Positions 46,662-55,835 of a DNA stretch of 64,000 nt are shown piece by piece. The stretch is from JALGWN01 sp964598025. GTDB taxonomy: Bacteria; Arandabacterota; Arandabacteria; Arandabacterales; Arandabacteraceae. A program made the translations under genes and the position numbers. Under the pieces are notes generated by a model. That model had not been told where the DNA came from. It searched no databases and saw only the letters and a list, made by a program, of their open reading frames with translations. Position 1 is the first letter of the stretch. Every line of letters starts with the position of its first letter. The stretch spans positions 1 through 64,000 of the forward strand of contig CAZRAU010000003.1 of the NCBI GenBank assembly GCA_964598025.1, in the 5' to 3' direction.

Positions 46662-46997
46662 CTATCTCCGGATTCTAATGGTGTATCCCAGTATCCTCAC
46701 TTCGTATCGCCTGGACAGTGAACGACGTTCCTCCAATATGGACCCTGCCATCTCCGGCTGGATCCCCATCGAAGCCGGGCCGACAGATTGGCTCTCTAGC
46801 AAGCCCGCGTCCTCTCCTGCGAGGTATGGCTTGACGCCGTCGACCTTGCTGAAGGCAGGCCAGTCAGGATCGCCACACTGCCAGGGCTTCGGTCCCGGTC
46901 CCAACCAAAAAATGCGCTGATCCGCCAGGGCCGTTCCCAGAAGTCCGGAAACCAGGAGTCCCACCACCACGGCTGCAATAATCGCGCGCCGCATCAT
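46662..46997 (-). CDS. Small exported protein, unknown function
   Basis: 111 residues from ATG 46997 (AAGGGGAAG upstream). A clear signal peptide (MMRRAIIAAVVVGLLVSGLLGTALA) is followed by an unrecognised 86-residue chain (WLGPGPKPWQCGDPDWPAF) with a basic C-terminus. One Cys only. Its stop codon is 2 nt before the start of the TPR-sigma54 regulator, so the two are probably one unit. A ligand for, or reporter to, the TPR domain is possible but purely inferred. Confidence 0.65.
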   Translation of the reverse strand: MMRRAIIAAVVVGLLVSGLLGTALADQRIFWLGPGPKPWQCGDPDWPAFSKVDGVKPYLAGEDAGLLESQSVGPASMGIQPEMAGSILEERRSLSRRYEVRILGYTIRIRR

Positions 46998-47438
46998 GAC
47001 ACTTCCCCTTTCTGCACGCACATAAGGCGGGCTCCAAACCCGACCGGGCTCAAACGATGCGTGTCCCCGTGAGAAACTTCCGCAAGAGACCCGAGTCTGA
47101 AAAGCCTTACCTGTGTCCCCATCACCACAGATCTCTGCCCTCCCGTCACAGCACTACTATTCTAAAGTCACCGGGAACTGTCAATCGGCCAAAATCGCTT
47201 AATTGCCCGGCCGAGCGGGCCATAGCCATCCGAACATCCCTAGTGAGAGAACTTGCATGTGCCAATTCAGGCGCCCGGTGAAATGCCAGACTCCGAAAGC
47301 GGCCGGTCGCGCGGCGGGTGAAGGGAAGTCTGATCGTAGGGGACCGCTTGGCATGAATTCGCGTTGACAGGTAAGAAATGAATAGGTTAAGCTGCCGTAG
47401 TATTGCGCTCATATTCACCCACCTGTGAGGTTTAACGC
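46998..47438. other. Divergent intergenic region
   Basis: 441 bp between the small exported-protein gene (-) and the DUF2207 gene (+). It contains a perfect TTGACA at 47364-47369, but no good -10 hexamer lies 16-18 bp downstream. No gene or strong hairpin is seen. Confidence 0.4.
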
Positions 47439-49286
47439 ATGATGGAAAGCAAGGTTCCAAAAATCACCCGCCAGGCGGTGCTCTTTCTGGGCATGGTCAT
47501 GCTGTTAGGATTGATATGTCCTGAGGCCCAGGCTAAATCCTATAATATCAATCGAGTAAACATATCGGCTCAGATCTCTCAAGACGGCAGCCTGGAGGTC
47601 ACCGAATCCAGAACATATGATTTCCGGGGATCCTTCACCTTCGCCTATAGGGATTTGCCCATGACAGGCCCCATAACCTACGGGGATTTCCGGGTCTCTG
47701 AAAGCGGCAGGCCCTATCGCCTGGACGACTCACGGGAGCCCGGCACTTATACGGTCACCAGATCCTCCGGCAACGCCAGGATAACCTGGTACTACAGCGC
47801 CCGGAACGAGGCCCGGACCTTTGATGTCCATTACCGGGCAAGCGGTGCGATAGAGCGATACGCGGACGCGGCCGTGCTCTACTTCAAGTTCCTGGGTGAG
47901 GATTGGACACTGGCCCAGGACAACATCACCGTGACCCTGACCCCGCCTGTCCCGGTGTCCAGGGGGAGGCTCAATGAATGGGTCCATGGGCCGCTATGGG
48001 CGGAATCCCGGATCAGGAACGACGGCACTATACTCATCTCTTGCCGGCACCTGCCGGCCGGAACCTACCTCGAGATCCGGGCTCTCTTTCCGCCGGATCT
48101 CTTTCCAGAAACAGAGCCCCGCATGGAGAGCGTGCGATCCGGCATAATGGCGGAGGAAGCCCGCTGGGCGGAGGAGGCCAACCTGGAGCGAGAGCAAGCC
48201 GCCGAGCACTTGGCGGCCCGGGCAAGACTTGTCGCCTCCGGCAAGTGGGCGGTCCTCGCAATCTGCGTCATAGGTATCGCTCTTTGGGCCTGGATCTTCA
48301 AGGCATTCCGCCGGAAGCCCAGGATCGGCCGCATGCCGAGGATCACATCGGAGATTCCGGAGCAGACTCCTCCGGCCCTGCTGGATTACCTTCTGAACGA
48401 CCGGCGCATATCGGCCGGGGCCCTTATCGGGACCATGCTCGACCTCGCCAGGCGCAGGTTTGTGAGACTCAGGGAAGAGCAGGTCGAGAGAAAGAAGATC
48501 TTCGGGGCGACCAAACTGGAGTCCGAATACCACTGGGACCTCGACCGGGCCTTTCTCAATGAGCACGCCGGTGAACTGCCTCACCATGAGAAATCCCTGC
48601 TTGAGTTCCTGTTCGACGACCTGGCCGTGGGCGCTGATTCCATCTCCCTGGAGACAATGAGGAAGAAGCGGAGGGAATTCGCGGCATTCTTCCGCAGGTG
48701 GGCCAAGCGCGTCCAGGCTGAGGCGAAGAAGCATGAGTGGTTTGACCGGCGCAGCGTCCGGGGTTTCCATGGTTCGCTTGTCCTGGGTATCATGATGTTG
48801 TTGCTTGCAATCCCCGCGGGCATATTGATAGGGTTCTGGGGCGTGGCCCTTATCATCGTAGGTGGAACCGTTCTGGTCCTCTCTTTTCTCGTTCCCCACA
48901 GAACGGCGGCGGGAGAAACCAGGGCGCGCCAATGGAAGGCGGTCCAAAGGTATCTTAAGAAATACGAGTTCCGAAGCGCCGACCGTAGCGACCTCCTAGC
49001 CCGGATGTCCGACTACCTTGTCTACGGTGTGGTGCTCGGTCTCTCGACCAAGGTTTATGAGGAACTCGCGACATTTATGCCCGAAGGCAAACAATCCGCG
49101 TACGTCCCCTGGTACGTTTATGGAGGAGCTGGGAGGGGCGTCTTCTCGCCGGCGGCCTTCGGCCAGGCTTTCTCCTCAATGGTTGCCACCGCCACTTCCT
49201 CTATGAGTACCGCGGCAGGCACTGGCGGAGGGGCTTCGGGTGGAGGCGGTGGTGGAGGCGGTGGAGGGGGTGGAGGCGCCGGGTAG
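47439..49286 (+). CDS. DUF2207-family membrane protein with Gly-rich tail
   Basis: 615 residues from ATG 47439. A signal peptide (LFLGMVMLLGLICPEAQA) precedes an extracytoplasmic beta-domain of the DUF2207 type (ISQDGSLEVTESRTYDFRGSFT, AYRDLPM). Three membrane segments follow (WAVLAICVIGIALWAWIF and two near residues 445-485). The C-terminus is a soluble domain ending in a run of about 20 Gly/Ser residues. The Gly tract is typical of the family. Function is unknown, although members are widespread near membrane-stress genes. The tail is encoded by GGN repeats around 49223-49283. Confidence 0.85.
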   Translation: MMESKVPKITRQAVLFLGMVMLLGLICPEAQAKSYNINRVNISAQISQDGSLEVTESRTYDFRGSFTFAYRDLPMTGPITYGDFRVSESGRPYRLDDSREPGTYTVTRSSGNARITWYYSARNEARTFDVHYRASGAIERYADAAVLYFKFLGEDWTLAQDNITVTLTPPVPVSRGRLNEWVHGPLWAESRIRNDGTILISCRHLPAGTYLEIRALFPPDLFPETEPRMESVRSGIMAEEARWAEEANLEREQAAEHLAARARLVASGKWAVLAICVIGIALWAWIFKAFRRKPRIGRMPRITSEIPEQTPPALLDYLLNDRRISAGALIGTMLDLARRRFVRLREEQVERKKIFGATKLESEYHWDLDRAFLNEHAGELPHHEKSLLEFLFDDLAVGADSISLETMRKKRREFAAFFRRWAKRVQAEAKKHEWFDRRSVRGFHGSLVLGIMMLLLAIPAGILIGFWGVALIIVGGTVLVLSFLVPHRTAAGETRARQWKAVQRYLKKYEFRSADRSDLLARMSDYLVYGVVLGLSTKVYEELATFMPEGKQSAYVPWYVYGGAGRGVFSPAAFGQAFSSMVATATSSMSTAAGTGGGASGGGGGGGGGGGGGAG

Positions 49287-49289
49287 TTG

Positions 49290-49667
49290 CTATGACCCGA
49301 TCCCCAGGGCATGCGGGCAGACACTCCTGCACCTGTTGCATTTCTTGAGTATGAAGCCGCGCTCGGTGCCGTGGCATGCAAGGGGACGGCAGAGCTTCTG
49401 GACCACGGTTTCGCCATCGAGGGCACCCACGGGGCAAACATCGATGCAGAGGCTGCAATCAGGAGGACACACCTCGTAGGAGGCGATGGGGTCTCCCTGG
49501 AGTTCGGCATCGAGCAAGACCGCGCCTATCTGGATCATGTTGCCGAATCTCTCATTGATGAGGAGCGTGTTCCTGGCGAGGCGGCCCAGACCGGCAAGGT
49601 GGCACAACGGCAGGAACACAGCTCCACGCGTGACCATAGCCATCCCGGCAGGAATCAGATCGCCGGA
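49290..49667 (-). pseudogene. 3' fragment of an epoxyqueuosine-reductase-like iron-sulfur protein
   Basis: The frame is open on the minus strand from a stop at 49668-49670 to the stop at 49290. The product shows the C-terminal half of QueG-like proteins: AGLGRLARNTLLINERFGN, a first cluster site CPPDCSLCIDVCP and a second CNRCRSVCP. The N-terminal catalytic half is absent, and the sequence just upstream belongs to the preceding gene's end. The start is therefore lost, and this is a truncated remnant. Confidence 0.75.
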
Positions 49668-49678
49668 TCAACAGACTC

Positions 49679-51955
49679 TCATCGCATAAGGGCCATCTTG
49701 CGGGAGATGGTTCGCTCCGGCGTCTCCAGGCGATAAAAGTAGATGCCGGGGGCCGCGGGGCGGCCTTCCGAATCCTTACCGTCCCAGGAGACCTTGTGAT
49801 TTCCGGCCGCGACCTCTCCGGATGCCAGCACTGTGACAAGCCGCCCGGCTATGTCGTACACGGCAAGCTCGACGTGAGCATCGCGGCCGACCGAGTAGAC
49901 AATCCGTGTCTCAGGCGTGAACGGATTGGGGAAGTTCTGGGCCAGCATCGTCAGCCCGGGCGCCGCCGGTTCGCCTGTTATCGCGCCGGCTGAGGCCCTC
50001 TTGTAGAGCCCGACCGTTCCTCGAAGCACCTGTGAGTTAACGACGTGCTCTTCGTTCGAAAGCACGGCGTACCACGTTTCGAAGGAGGGGAAGGTGAAGC
50101 CTACATCCGCCGAGTCCATGTCTTCCATTATCTCATAGGCATGGAAGGCGTTGGATGAAGCATAGGCCGTATGGTTCGCATCATCACAGATGAAGAACTC
50201 GACCGCACCGCCGTTCATGTGCTCCGAGAATGTGTTGTCGTCCAACCTGTTTTGCCCGTAACAGAATTGGCTGACCGCCTCCCAGGTGAGGCCGACGCGA
50301 TAGCCGTCATCCGCCCCCGGCGGTACCACGGCCGGTGTTACGGGCAGCCGGGGCCTTGGATTGGGGACCACCTTGCTCCATACATAATGCGTATCCGCCT
50401 GGCTTCCCAGGGTCACACTCTTGTAAAGCGGACCCGGCGGGACGGTTCCAAGCTCGCTGTCTATGCGTGCGTAGATGTCGTTATTGTCTCCGAGCAGGAC
50501 CTGACATGTGCCGGTGTGATCGGTCGATGTCCAGGTGGCCACCTGGTAGGTTATGGACCCGGTCTTCTTCGCAACCGAGACCTGGGCCCCGTCCACGGGA
50601 TAGCCGAGGGAGTCGGTGACCGCGACGGTAAGCGTGCAGTGCGGAGTATAAAGATCAGTTACAGTCCATACCCAGTCGTCTCCCCGCCAATCGAATATGC
50701 CGAGGAACTCTTTGCCCCAACCCTCGTAATGCCAGGGCGAATCCACGTACACATTGACCGGCTCCCAATGAACCCAGCGGCCGTCATAGAACTCGTTCCA
50801 GGTATGGTCGCTCGCCATGGCAAGCGGTGAGTTGGTGGGGATAAGTGCGGCCCGCGCCGCTGCGCACGTAATGTCGGCATGCTCTCCGCACCGGCCCATG
50901 TGCTTCCGGTAGATGCGAACCGGCTGGATGGGGCGTTCGGCACCCGAGTCGAAGTCCAGCACATCCAGGATCCATTGCGTGATGATGCCGACGGCGCCGT
51001 TTGTCCTGCTGTCCACATTCCCCTCCCAGAGAACCTGGCAACCTGCCAGCTGGTCGCGAAGCACCGGGAAACCGGAGTCCGCGTAGGTGAAGAGGAATTC
51101 ACGCCAGAAACGTCCAAGGGGGGGGTCTTCAATGTTGCCTGTTGCAGGGTCTATGTACGTGGGGAATTCATCGGTTATCTTCGGATGCACGATATCCCAG
51201 TAGTATCTTTCACGCGCAAGCTCCACCTCGGTCGTGTCGCCGGCTGCCGCGGTCCGATAGCGAATCGTGGAGTAATAGGCGCCGCCGGCCGCCGCAGTCC
51301 CGTAGTCGACGATGTCCGCGTAATCGAGGTAGGCGTCGTGGGCATATACATCCTCGGCGTTCTCGGTGAGTACTTGCGGCCTGAAATTCCAGGCCTGGAG
51401 CACTTCCGGTGCGGTGTGCGCTATGACAAAGGCGACCTCATCCACGATGGGGTCGATGGTGCCGAGGATAAGCGTGCCATAGGCGTCCTGATAGCTCGAA
51501 TCCATCCGGGCGAAAGCATCCGTGAGTTCGAGCTCGAGCCAGTCGGGGGCATAATCCACCGCCAGCCAAGCGATATCGGTGAGCGGGAGGTCCGGGGCCA
51601 TAAGGCCAAGCGAGTCTCCTGCAAGATCGAACCGGATTATGAAAGCCTCACCGACGGGCACATAGGCGGAGAAGGTATCGGAATCGACAAGGACCCAGTC
51701 GGAATCGCTTTGGCCGGCCTCCACATAATGCCCCAGGGGGCCTCTTTGTATCTCGGGTATGCTCGCTCCCCGGGGCGAGATCTCTCGATCCGGCAGCCCC
51801 TGGTTGCTTAGATCGCGCACTGTTATGCCCCTGGCCGGGGCATCGGCGGGGCGAGCAACCTCTGTTGGGGTCTCAGGAGCCGCGCCCCCGGATGCAAATA
51901 AGAGGATCACCGCGGCCACGCACAGCGCTATGCGCTCGGGTCCAGTCGGTCTCAT
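49679..51955 (-). CDS. Secreted transglutaminase-like protein with C-terminal sorting domain
   Basis: 758 residues from ATG 51955, which has GGAGG at a 7-nt gap. The signal peptide is RIALCVAAVILLFASGGAA. Near residue 354 lies a transglutaminase-like nucleophile region (GRCGEHADITCAAARAA), followed about 28 residues later by ASDHTWNEFY, and downstream Asp/Trp residues complete a Cys-His-Asp arrangement (transglutaminase-core fold). Some such proteins are peptidases or de-amidases rather than cross-linkers. The C-terminus repeats the FlgD/T9SS-like module (NFPNPFTPETRIVYSVG ... PGIYFYRLE), as in the 35696 protein. Extracellular protein modification is plausible. A promoter lies at 52000-52028. 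Confidence 0.75.
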   Translation of the reverse strand: MRPTGPERIALCVAAVILLFASGGAAPETPTEVARPADAPARGITVRDLSNQGLPDREISPRGASIPEIQRGPLGHYVEAGQSDSDWVLVDSDTFSAYVPVGEAFIIRFDLAGDSLGLMAPDLPLTDIAWLAVDYAPDWLELELTDAFARMDSSYQDAYGTLILGTIDPIVDEVAFVIAHTAPEVLQAWNFRPQVLTENAEDVYAHDAYLDYADIVDYGTAAAGGAYYSTIRYRTAAAGDTTEVELARERYYWDIVHPKITDEFPTYIDPATGNIEDPPLGRFWREFLFTYADSGFPVLRDQLAGCQVLWEGNVDSRTNGAVGIITQWILDVLDFDSGAERPIQPVRIYRKHMGRCGEHADITCAAARAALIPTNSPLAMASDHTWNEFYDGRWVHWEPVNVYVDSPWHYEGWGKEFLGIFDWRGDDWVWTVTDLYTPHCTLTVAVTDSLGYPVDGAQVSVAKKTGSITYQVATWTSTDHTGTCQVLLGDNNDIYARIDSELGTVPPGPLYKSVTLGSQADTHYVWSKVVPNPRPRLPVTPAVVPPGADDGYRVGLTWEAVSQFCYGQNRLDDNTFSEHMNGGAVEFFICDDANHTAYASSNAFHAYEIMEDMDSADVGFTFPSFETWYAVLSNEEHVVNSQVLRGTVGLYKRASAGAITGEPAAPGLTMLAQNFPNPFTPETRIVYSVGRDAHVELAVYDIAGRLVTVLASGEVAAGNHKVSWDGKDSEGRPAAPGIYFYRLETPERTISRKMALMR

Positions 51956-51999
51956 GGCATTACCTCCATCGGTCGGGCAAACATCAGGGTTTCGCCCCA

Positions 52000-52028
52000 A
52001 GCATATCACACACTTTGCGCTTAATCAA
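52000..52028 (-). promoter_or_regulatory. Promoter of the transglutaminase-like gene
   Basis: Minus strand: TTGATT (complement of 52023-52028), a 17-bp spacer and TATGCT (complement of 52000-52005, 4 of 6). It lies about 45 bp upstream of ATG 51955. Confidence 0.55.
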
Positions 52029-52042
52029 ATACGACAACACCC

Positions 52043-52105
52043 GTGAAATGGGGTGGCAGTTGACTTGGTCCCGGCGGAATTGAGTTGACTGCCACCCTAT
52101 TTCAC
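52043..52105. repeat. 63-bp imperfect inverted repeat overlapping a stop codon
   Basis: 18-bp arms GTGAAATGGGGTGGCAGT (52043-52060) and ACTGCCACCCTATTTCAC (52088-52105) pair at 17 of 18 positions. The 27-bp centre contains an AGTTGACT direct repeat. The right arm encodes the last codons and the stop (52097-52099) of the membrane gene. It may be a terminator or a mobile-element-like repeat. Confidence 0.7.
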
Positions 52106-54520
52106 CTTGTTTCCGGCGGCCTTCTCAACCATCCTGGGTAGGACCACCGGCAGGAGCAGGTAGCATGATGCCCCGACATAGAAGCTTGTCGAGATCCCGA
52201 AATAGATCGACACAAAAACGGTGAGTGCGGCGCAGAGCACACCGAAGACACCGTTTATGGCCCAGTACCATGGCGTCTCCGATGCCCTCGCCGATCCCAC
52301 GATCTTCATGCCGGTAGGAAATGCGAACCCGAGCAGTACGCCCAACGGCACTATCACGGCAATAGACGCGGCGATCTTGGCCGCCATGGATGCGGAGACC
52401 ATGCCGGTGCCGAGGAGCGGAAGCACCAGACGGATACCCAGGATCGCAGCGGCTATCATCACAGGATAGGTCAAGACCCAGGGCGGCCGGGTGAGGGGGA
52501 GGCTTTCGCTCAGCCTGCTACCGATACCGGCACTCGCAATGATCGTGAAGAGCAGGATCCCCAGCGCGTACATCGGGTGCCCGAGAAAGACCGACAGCCT
52601 TTGGATGAGCGCGATCTCGACAAACATGAAGCCCGCTCCTATGAGCGCGAAGTAGGCCGCGGCCGACCAGAGGATGGGGGCGCCACTCCCGCGCGATGCC
52701 CCGCCCCTCCCCTTCAGGGCCAGGGGGAAAACCACCGTTAGAGCGGTCAGTATGACCAGGGTCACTATCAACCCCAATAGGGTGCGAGTCGCTACGATGC
52801 TGCCCTTCGATACCCCGTCGGTGATGGCCGCGAGGGAGCCCTTGGCTCCCCTCGGTTCCGACAGAATCGACGGCAGTACCTGGTTGGCCCGCAGCATATT
52901 GAAGAAGTAGGGGCTCTCATCTGTCGGCGGGGCGAAGTTAAGTGCGGTACCTGAGATCGCCTCATCCAGCCCATCCCGCGTGGTGGAGCCTACGATTCTA
53001 TTCAGTTCCGGATTCTGCGGCCGCTTGCCCGGCCGCATCACCAGTGTGTAGCCCAGATCGCGAGAGACTGTTCCAAGAATCCCGATATCATCATCGCTCA
53101 TAGGGGCTTTGCTCACAAGCAGCGTGGCGATGCCTCCACCTGCCACCACGGCCATGTGGCGGGCGGGCTCATCAGAACCCAGATCTATGAGTGTAGCGAC
53201 AGCCAGACTCACCATGCGTCCGGTCTCCCCCAATTCCCTCGGGTTATACCACCTGGAGACCGTGAAGATGCCGTCATCGGAAAGGTGGTCCAGAAAGATC
53301 TTCCAGGCCTCGAGTGTATAGAGCGTGTTTTCGGACAGCGCGAAGGCCCCGGCCCCTGTCGCTGCCCAGGTATCGGTCAGCGACATCTGTATCACCGCGA
53401 ACTTCTCAGGAGATCGCGATATGTAACTTCGTGCCTCGTCGGTCACAAGCCTTACCTCGTCGCGGTCCGCGATCCCTGCAAATTCCCGGAATCGGGTCTT
53501 GAGGAGATCGATGAATATTGGATTTATGTCCACACCGACTATTCGCTCGTGGCCGAAGACCAAGGCGCTCTGGATATCCCGCCCCCCACCGACGCCCACT
53601 ATCAAAACACCCCCGCCCGGGCGCAGGTAGTAAACGACATTGGTGACATCGTACCGGAGATGCCGGATATCGTCGAGCGTCCGGAATTGCCTGACCGTGG
53701 TGGCGGCAGAACCGTCGATGGTCATCTTGTACTGGGCTATTTCCTCGTCCGGCGCCACGCCGCTTCGCCCCCAGTATTGGGGCTTGGCTACCTTCTTCTC
53801 CTGGACCACGATCCTGGAGAAGGAGTTCCACTTCTCATACACATATTTGTCCGGATCCACCCTTTTCCCCTTCGAGACCAGCGGCTTTATGCCGTATGGG
53901 GTGGCGAGGTCCAGGATCACAAGCCCTGCGAGGACGGCCAGGACCGCCAGCGACCATACTGCCAGCCTGCGCGTCCGGCTATGGCCCCCGAAGGCAAGCG
54001 CCGTAGCCACACCCACGGCTCCGCACAGGAGAATAAGGGTCGGTGCGCTGAAGATCTCCAGGCCGCCGAGCACGAAGATACAGCCCAACGACGCGCCCAC
54101 CAGATCTGAGGCATAGAGACTTCCGATGGGCAGCCCACTCTTGGTGAGAACGGCACTGACCACTATCCCCGAGAAATAGAAGGGCAACAGGCCGGCAAGC
54201 GCTGCCAGAAGGAGACTTGCGTACGATCCCAGCGACCCCCCGGCCTCTATGCGTGTCACGCACAGGATCAGCAGTGCGAGTGGGACCACAGCTGCAAACC
54301 ACAGGCACGCCTTCGAGAGGTTGGCCCGCAATCTCTCCTCGGCGAACCAGCCGGGCCGCAGGAAGACCGTGGTCGCACCAGCAGTCATGCCCAGCATCGC
54401 GATGGAGACAGCGAAGAAGGCAAGATGGTACCATGTGGTCACGCTCAGCAGCCGCGTAAGGGTCACCTCCAGCGCAAGCGTGGCGAAAGCGATCAGGAAT
54501 ATGCCGAGATAGAGTCCCAT
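52097..54520 (-). CDS. Spermidine-synthase-like integral membrane protein
   Basis: 807 residues, about twelve or more membrane segments in two blocks, with a soluble SAM-fold domain between them (VLIVGVGGGRDIQSALVFG near residue 310, then VDINPIFIDLL). This resembles the fused membrane/polyamine-synthase-like proteins seen in several bacterial phyla. The classical spermidine-synthase catalytic Asp pair is not clear (SLTDTWAATGAG at the expected site). Aminopropyltransferase or methyltransferase activity is therefore uncertain. The gene ends inside an inverted repeat (52043-52105). The start ATG 54520 has GGGGGG upstream, rather weak. Confidence 0.65.
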   Translation of the reverse strand: MGLYLGIFLIAFATLALEVTLTRLLSVTTWYHLAFFAVSIAMLGMTAGATTVFLRPGWFAEERLRANLSKACLWFAAVVPLALLILCVTRIEAGGSLGSYASLLLAALAGLLPFYFSGIVVSAVLTKSGLPIGSLYASDLVGASLGCIFVLGGLEIFSAPTLILLCGAVGVATALAFGGHSRTRRLAVWSLAVLAVLAGLVILDLATPYGIKPLVSKGKRVDPDKYVYEKWNSFSRIVVQEKKVAKPQYWGRSGVAPDEEIAQYKMTIDGSAATTVRQFRTLDDIRHLRYDVTNVVYYLRPGGGVLIVGVGGGRDIQSALVFGHERIVGVDINPIFIDLLKTRFREFAGIADRDEVRLVTDEARSYISRSPEKFAVIQMSLTDTWAATGAGAFALSENTLYTLEAWKIFLDHLSDDGIFTVSRWYNPRELGETGRMVSLAVATLIDLGSDEPARHMAVVAGGGIATLLVSKAPMSDDDIGILGTVSRDLGYTLVMRPGKRPQNPELNRIVGSTTRDGLDEAISGTALNFAPPTDESPYFFNMLRANQVLPSILSEPRGAKGSLAAITDGVSKGSIVATRTLLGLIVTLVILTALTVVFPLALKGRGGASRGSGAPILWSAAAYFALIGAGFMFVEIALIQRLSVFLGHPMYALGILLFTIIASAGIGSRLSESLPLTRPPWVLTYPVMIAAAILGIRLVLPLLGTGMVSASMAAKIAASIAVIVPLGVLLGFAFPTGMKIVGSARASETPWYWAINGVFGVLCAALTVFVSIYFGISTSFYVGASCYLLLPVVLPRMVEKAAGNKVK

Positions 54521-54558
54521 AGCCCCCCGGGCAAGCCCGTGGTAACTGCATCTAACCG

Positions 54559-54663
54559 CCTCAGGGCGTGCCCATTAAGTGATATCCGCCGAAGCACCTT
54601 CTTGCGCATTGAACCATGGGTAAACCCGTGGTCGTCCGCGTAAGCGGATAGGTTCGCCTGAGG
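54559..54663 (-). other. Structured leader upstream of the membrane gene
   Basis: A 9-bp outer stem (CCTCAGG-CG arm at 54559-54568 with CGCCTGAGG at 54655-54663, one bulge) encloses alternative hairpins (TCCGC-GTAA-GCGGA at 54635-54648; CCATGGGT/ACCCGTGG at 54614-54631). It could be a transcription attenuator or simple RNA structure. No known riboswitch family is recognised. Confidence 0.3.
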
Positions 54664-54693
54664 AATGGAGGTTATCACCGATCGGGGCTGGTG

Positions 54694-55725
54694 TCAACCG
54701 GACCGGTCTCGTAGGAGGGTCCGGACGCGGCGAAGCTCTCTTTCGGTTTCCGTCACCAGCTCGCCGATTATCTCCTCCACTGTCATCTCACGGTTGACCA
54801 GTCCGACCGATTGACCGGCCATGAGCGAGCCGTGATCGGTGTCCCCCTCCACGACAGCAGAGCGGAGCCGTCCCATCCAGAAACGCTCTACCTCCTCCTG
54901 GGCCTCATCCCGGCCGATTTCACCTTTGTTCATCTTCCGGATAAGCTCGATCTGGAGATGCTTGAAATCGTCCGTTGCCAGGTTCCTCAGGGCCCTCACC
55001 GCCACCACCGGCAGGCGGCTGTCAAACTGCGGGGTCGACACCGCATAGCGAGCCTGCGCCCTCAAGAAAGCCCGCTTGAACTTGGGGTGGGCACAGCTTT
55101 CCCTTGCGACCGCGAAGCGCGTTCCCATCTGCACGCCGGCAGCCCCCATCAGGAAGAGGTGGGCACACATCCTTCCCGTCGCGATCCCGCCGGCAACAAA
55201 GACCGGCACGTCCGAGATTTCGAAGAGCACCTGCTGGAGGAGCACCGTAAGCGTTACATGCCCCACGTGGCCGCCGGCTTCCATGCCTTCCAGGATCAGG
55301 CCGTCCGCACCGTAATCCAGCATCTTCTTGGCAATTGACTTGGTCGAGGCGAAGCATAGCACCTTTGAACCCGCGGCCTTTGCCGCCTCGACTTCGGCCC
55401 TCCGGGGGAAACTGCCCGCGAATATGACTACGGGTACCTTGAGCTGCCCAATCAGGTCGAGATGGCCGCCGTAGGCCGGGGCTATCGTGATCAGATTTAC
55501 GCCGAAAGGCTTGTCGGTCAGGCGTCTGGTCTCCTCGATCTGGCCTTCGAGGTCCCTCACAGGAGCATTGCCGCCGGCCAGGCTGGCAAAGCCGCCCGCA
55601 TTGGAGACCGCGGCCACCAGGTTGGGATCGCTCACCCACGTCATGGCTCCGCAGATGAAGGGATATCGGACACCGAGGAATCTGCGCCCGTGTCCTGTGA
55701 TGAGATCGAAAAGATGAGTATCCAT
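54694..55725 (-). CDS. Nitronate monooxygenase (2-nitropropane dioxygenase family)
   Basis: 343 residues from ATG 55725 (GGAGG and GGCGGG upstream). An in-frame ATG at 55779 is less likely. The fold is a FMN-binding TIM barrel: VRYPFICGAMTWVS, VSNAGGFASLAGG, GVNLITIAP, the conserved EGMEAGGHVGH and PVFVAGGIATG with GAAGVQMGTRF. These enzymes oxidise alkyl nitronates (or related carbanions) with oxygen using FMN. Some relatives act as enoyl reductases, so the precise substrate is open. The 3' neighbour is the structured leader region. Confidence 0.88.
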   Translation of the reverse strand: MDTHLFDLITGHGRRFLGVRYPFICGAMTWVSDPNLVAAVSNAGGFASLAGGNAPVRDLEGQIEETRRLTDKPFGVNLITIAPAYGGHLDLIGQLKVPVVIFAGSFPRRAEVEAAKAAGSKVLCFASTKSIAKKMLDYGADGLILEGMEAGGHVGHVTLTVLLQQVLFEISDVPVFVAGGIATGRMCAHLFLMGAAGVQMGTRFAVARESCAHPKFKRAFLRAQARYAVSTPQFDSRLPVVAVRALRNLATDDFKHLQIELIRKMNKGEIGRDEAQEEVERFWMGRLRSAVVEGDTDHGSLMAGQSVGLVNREMTVEEIIGELVTETERELRRVRTLLRDRSG

Positions 55726-55835
55726 ATCCCGCCTGCCTCCGGCGCTCTCCATTCTGCGGCTCTTGAGCGACCCGGTCAAGCCGGTTTTCTGCGATGCTGA
55801 AAAGGGGTCACCGGCATGCGATTTCGGTGCCGCCG

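Noticed and set aside
47364..47369. TTGACA taken as a promoter for the DUF2207 gene
   Set aside because: No acceptable -10 hexamer lies 16-18 bp downstream.
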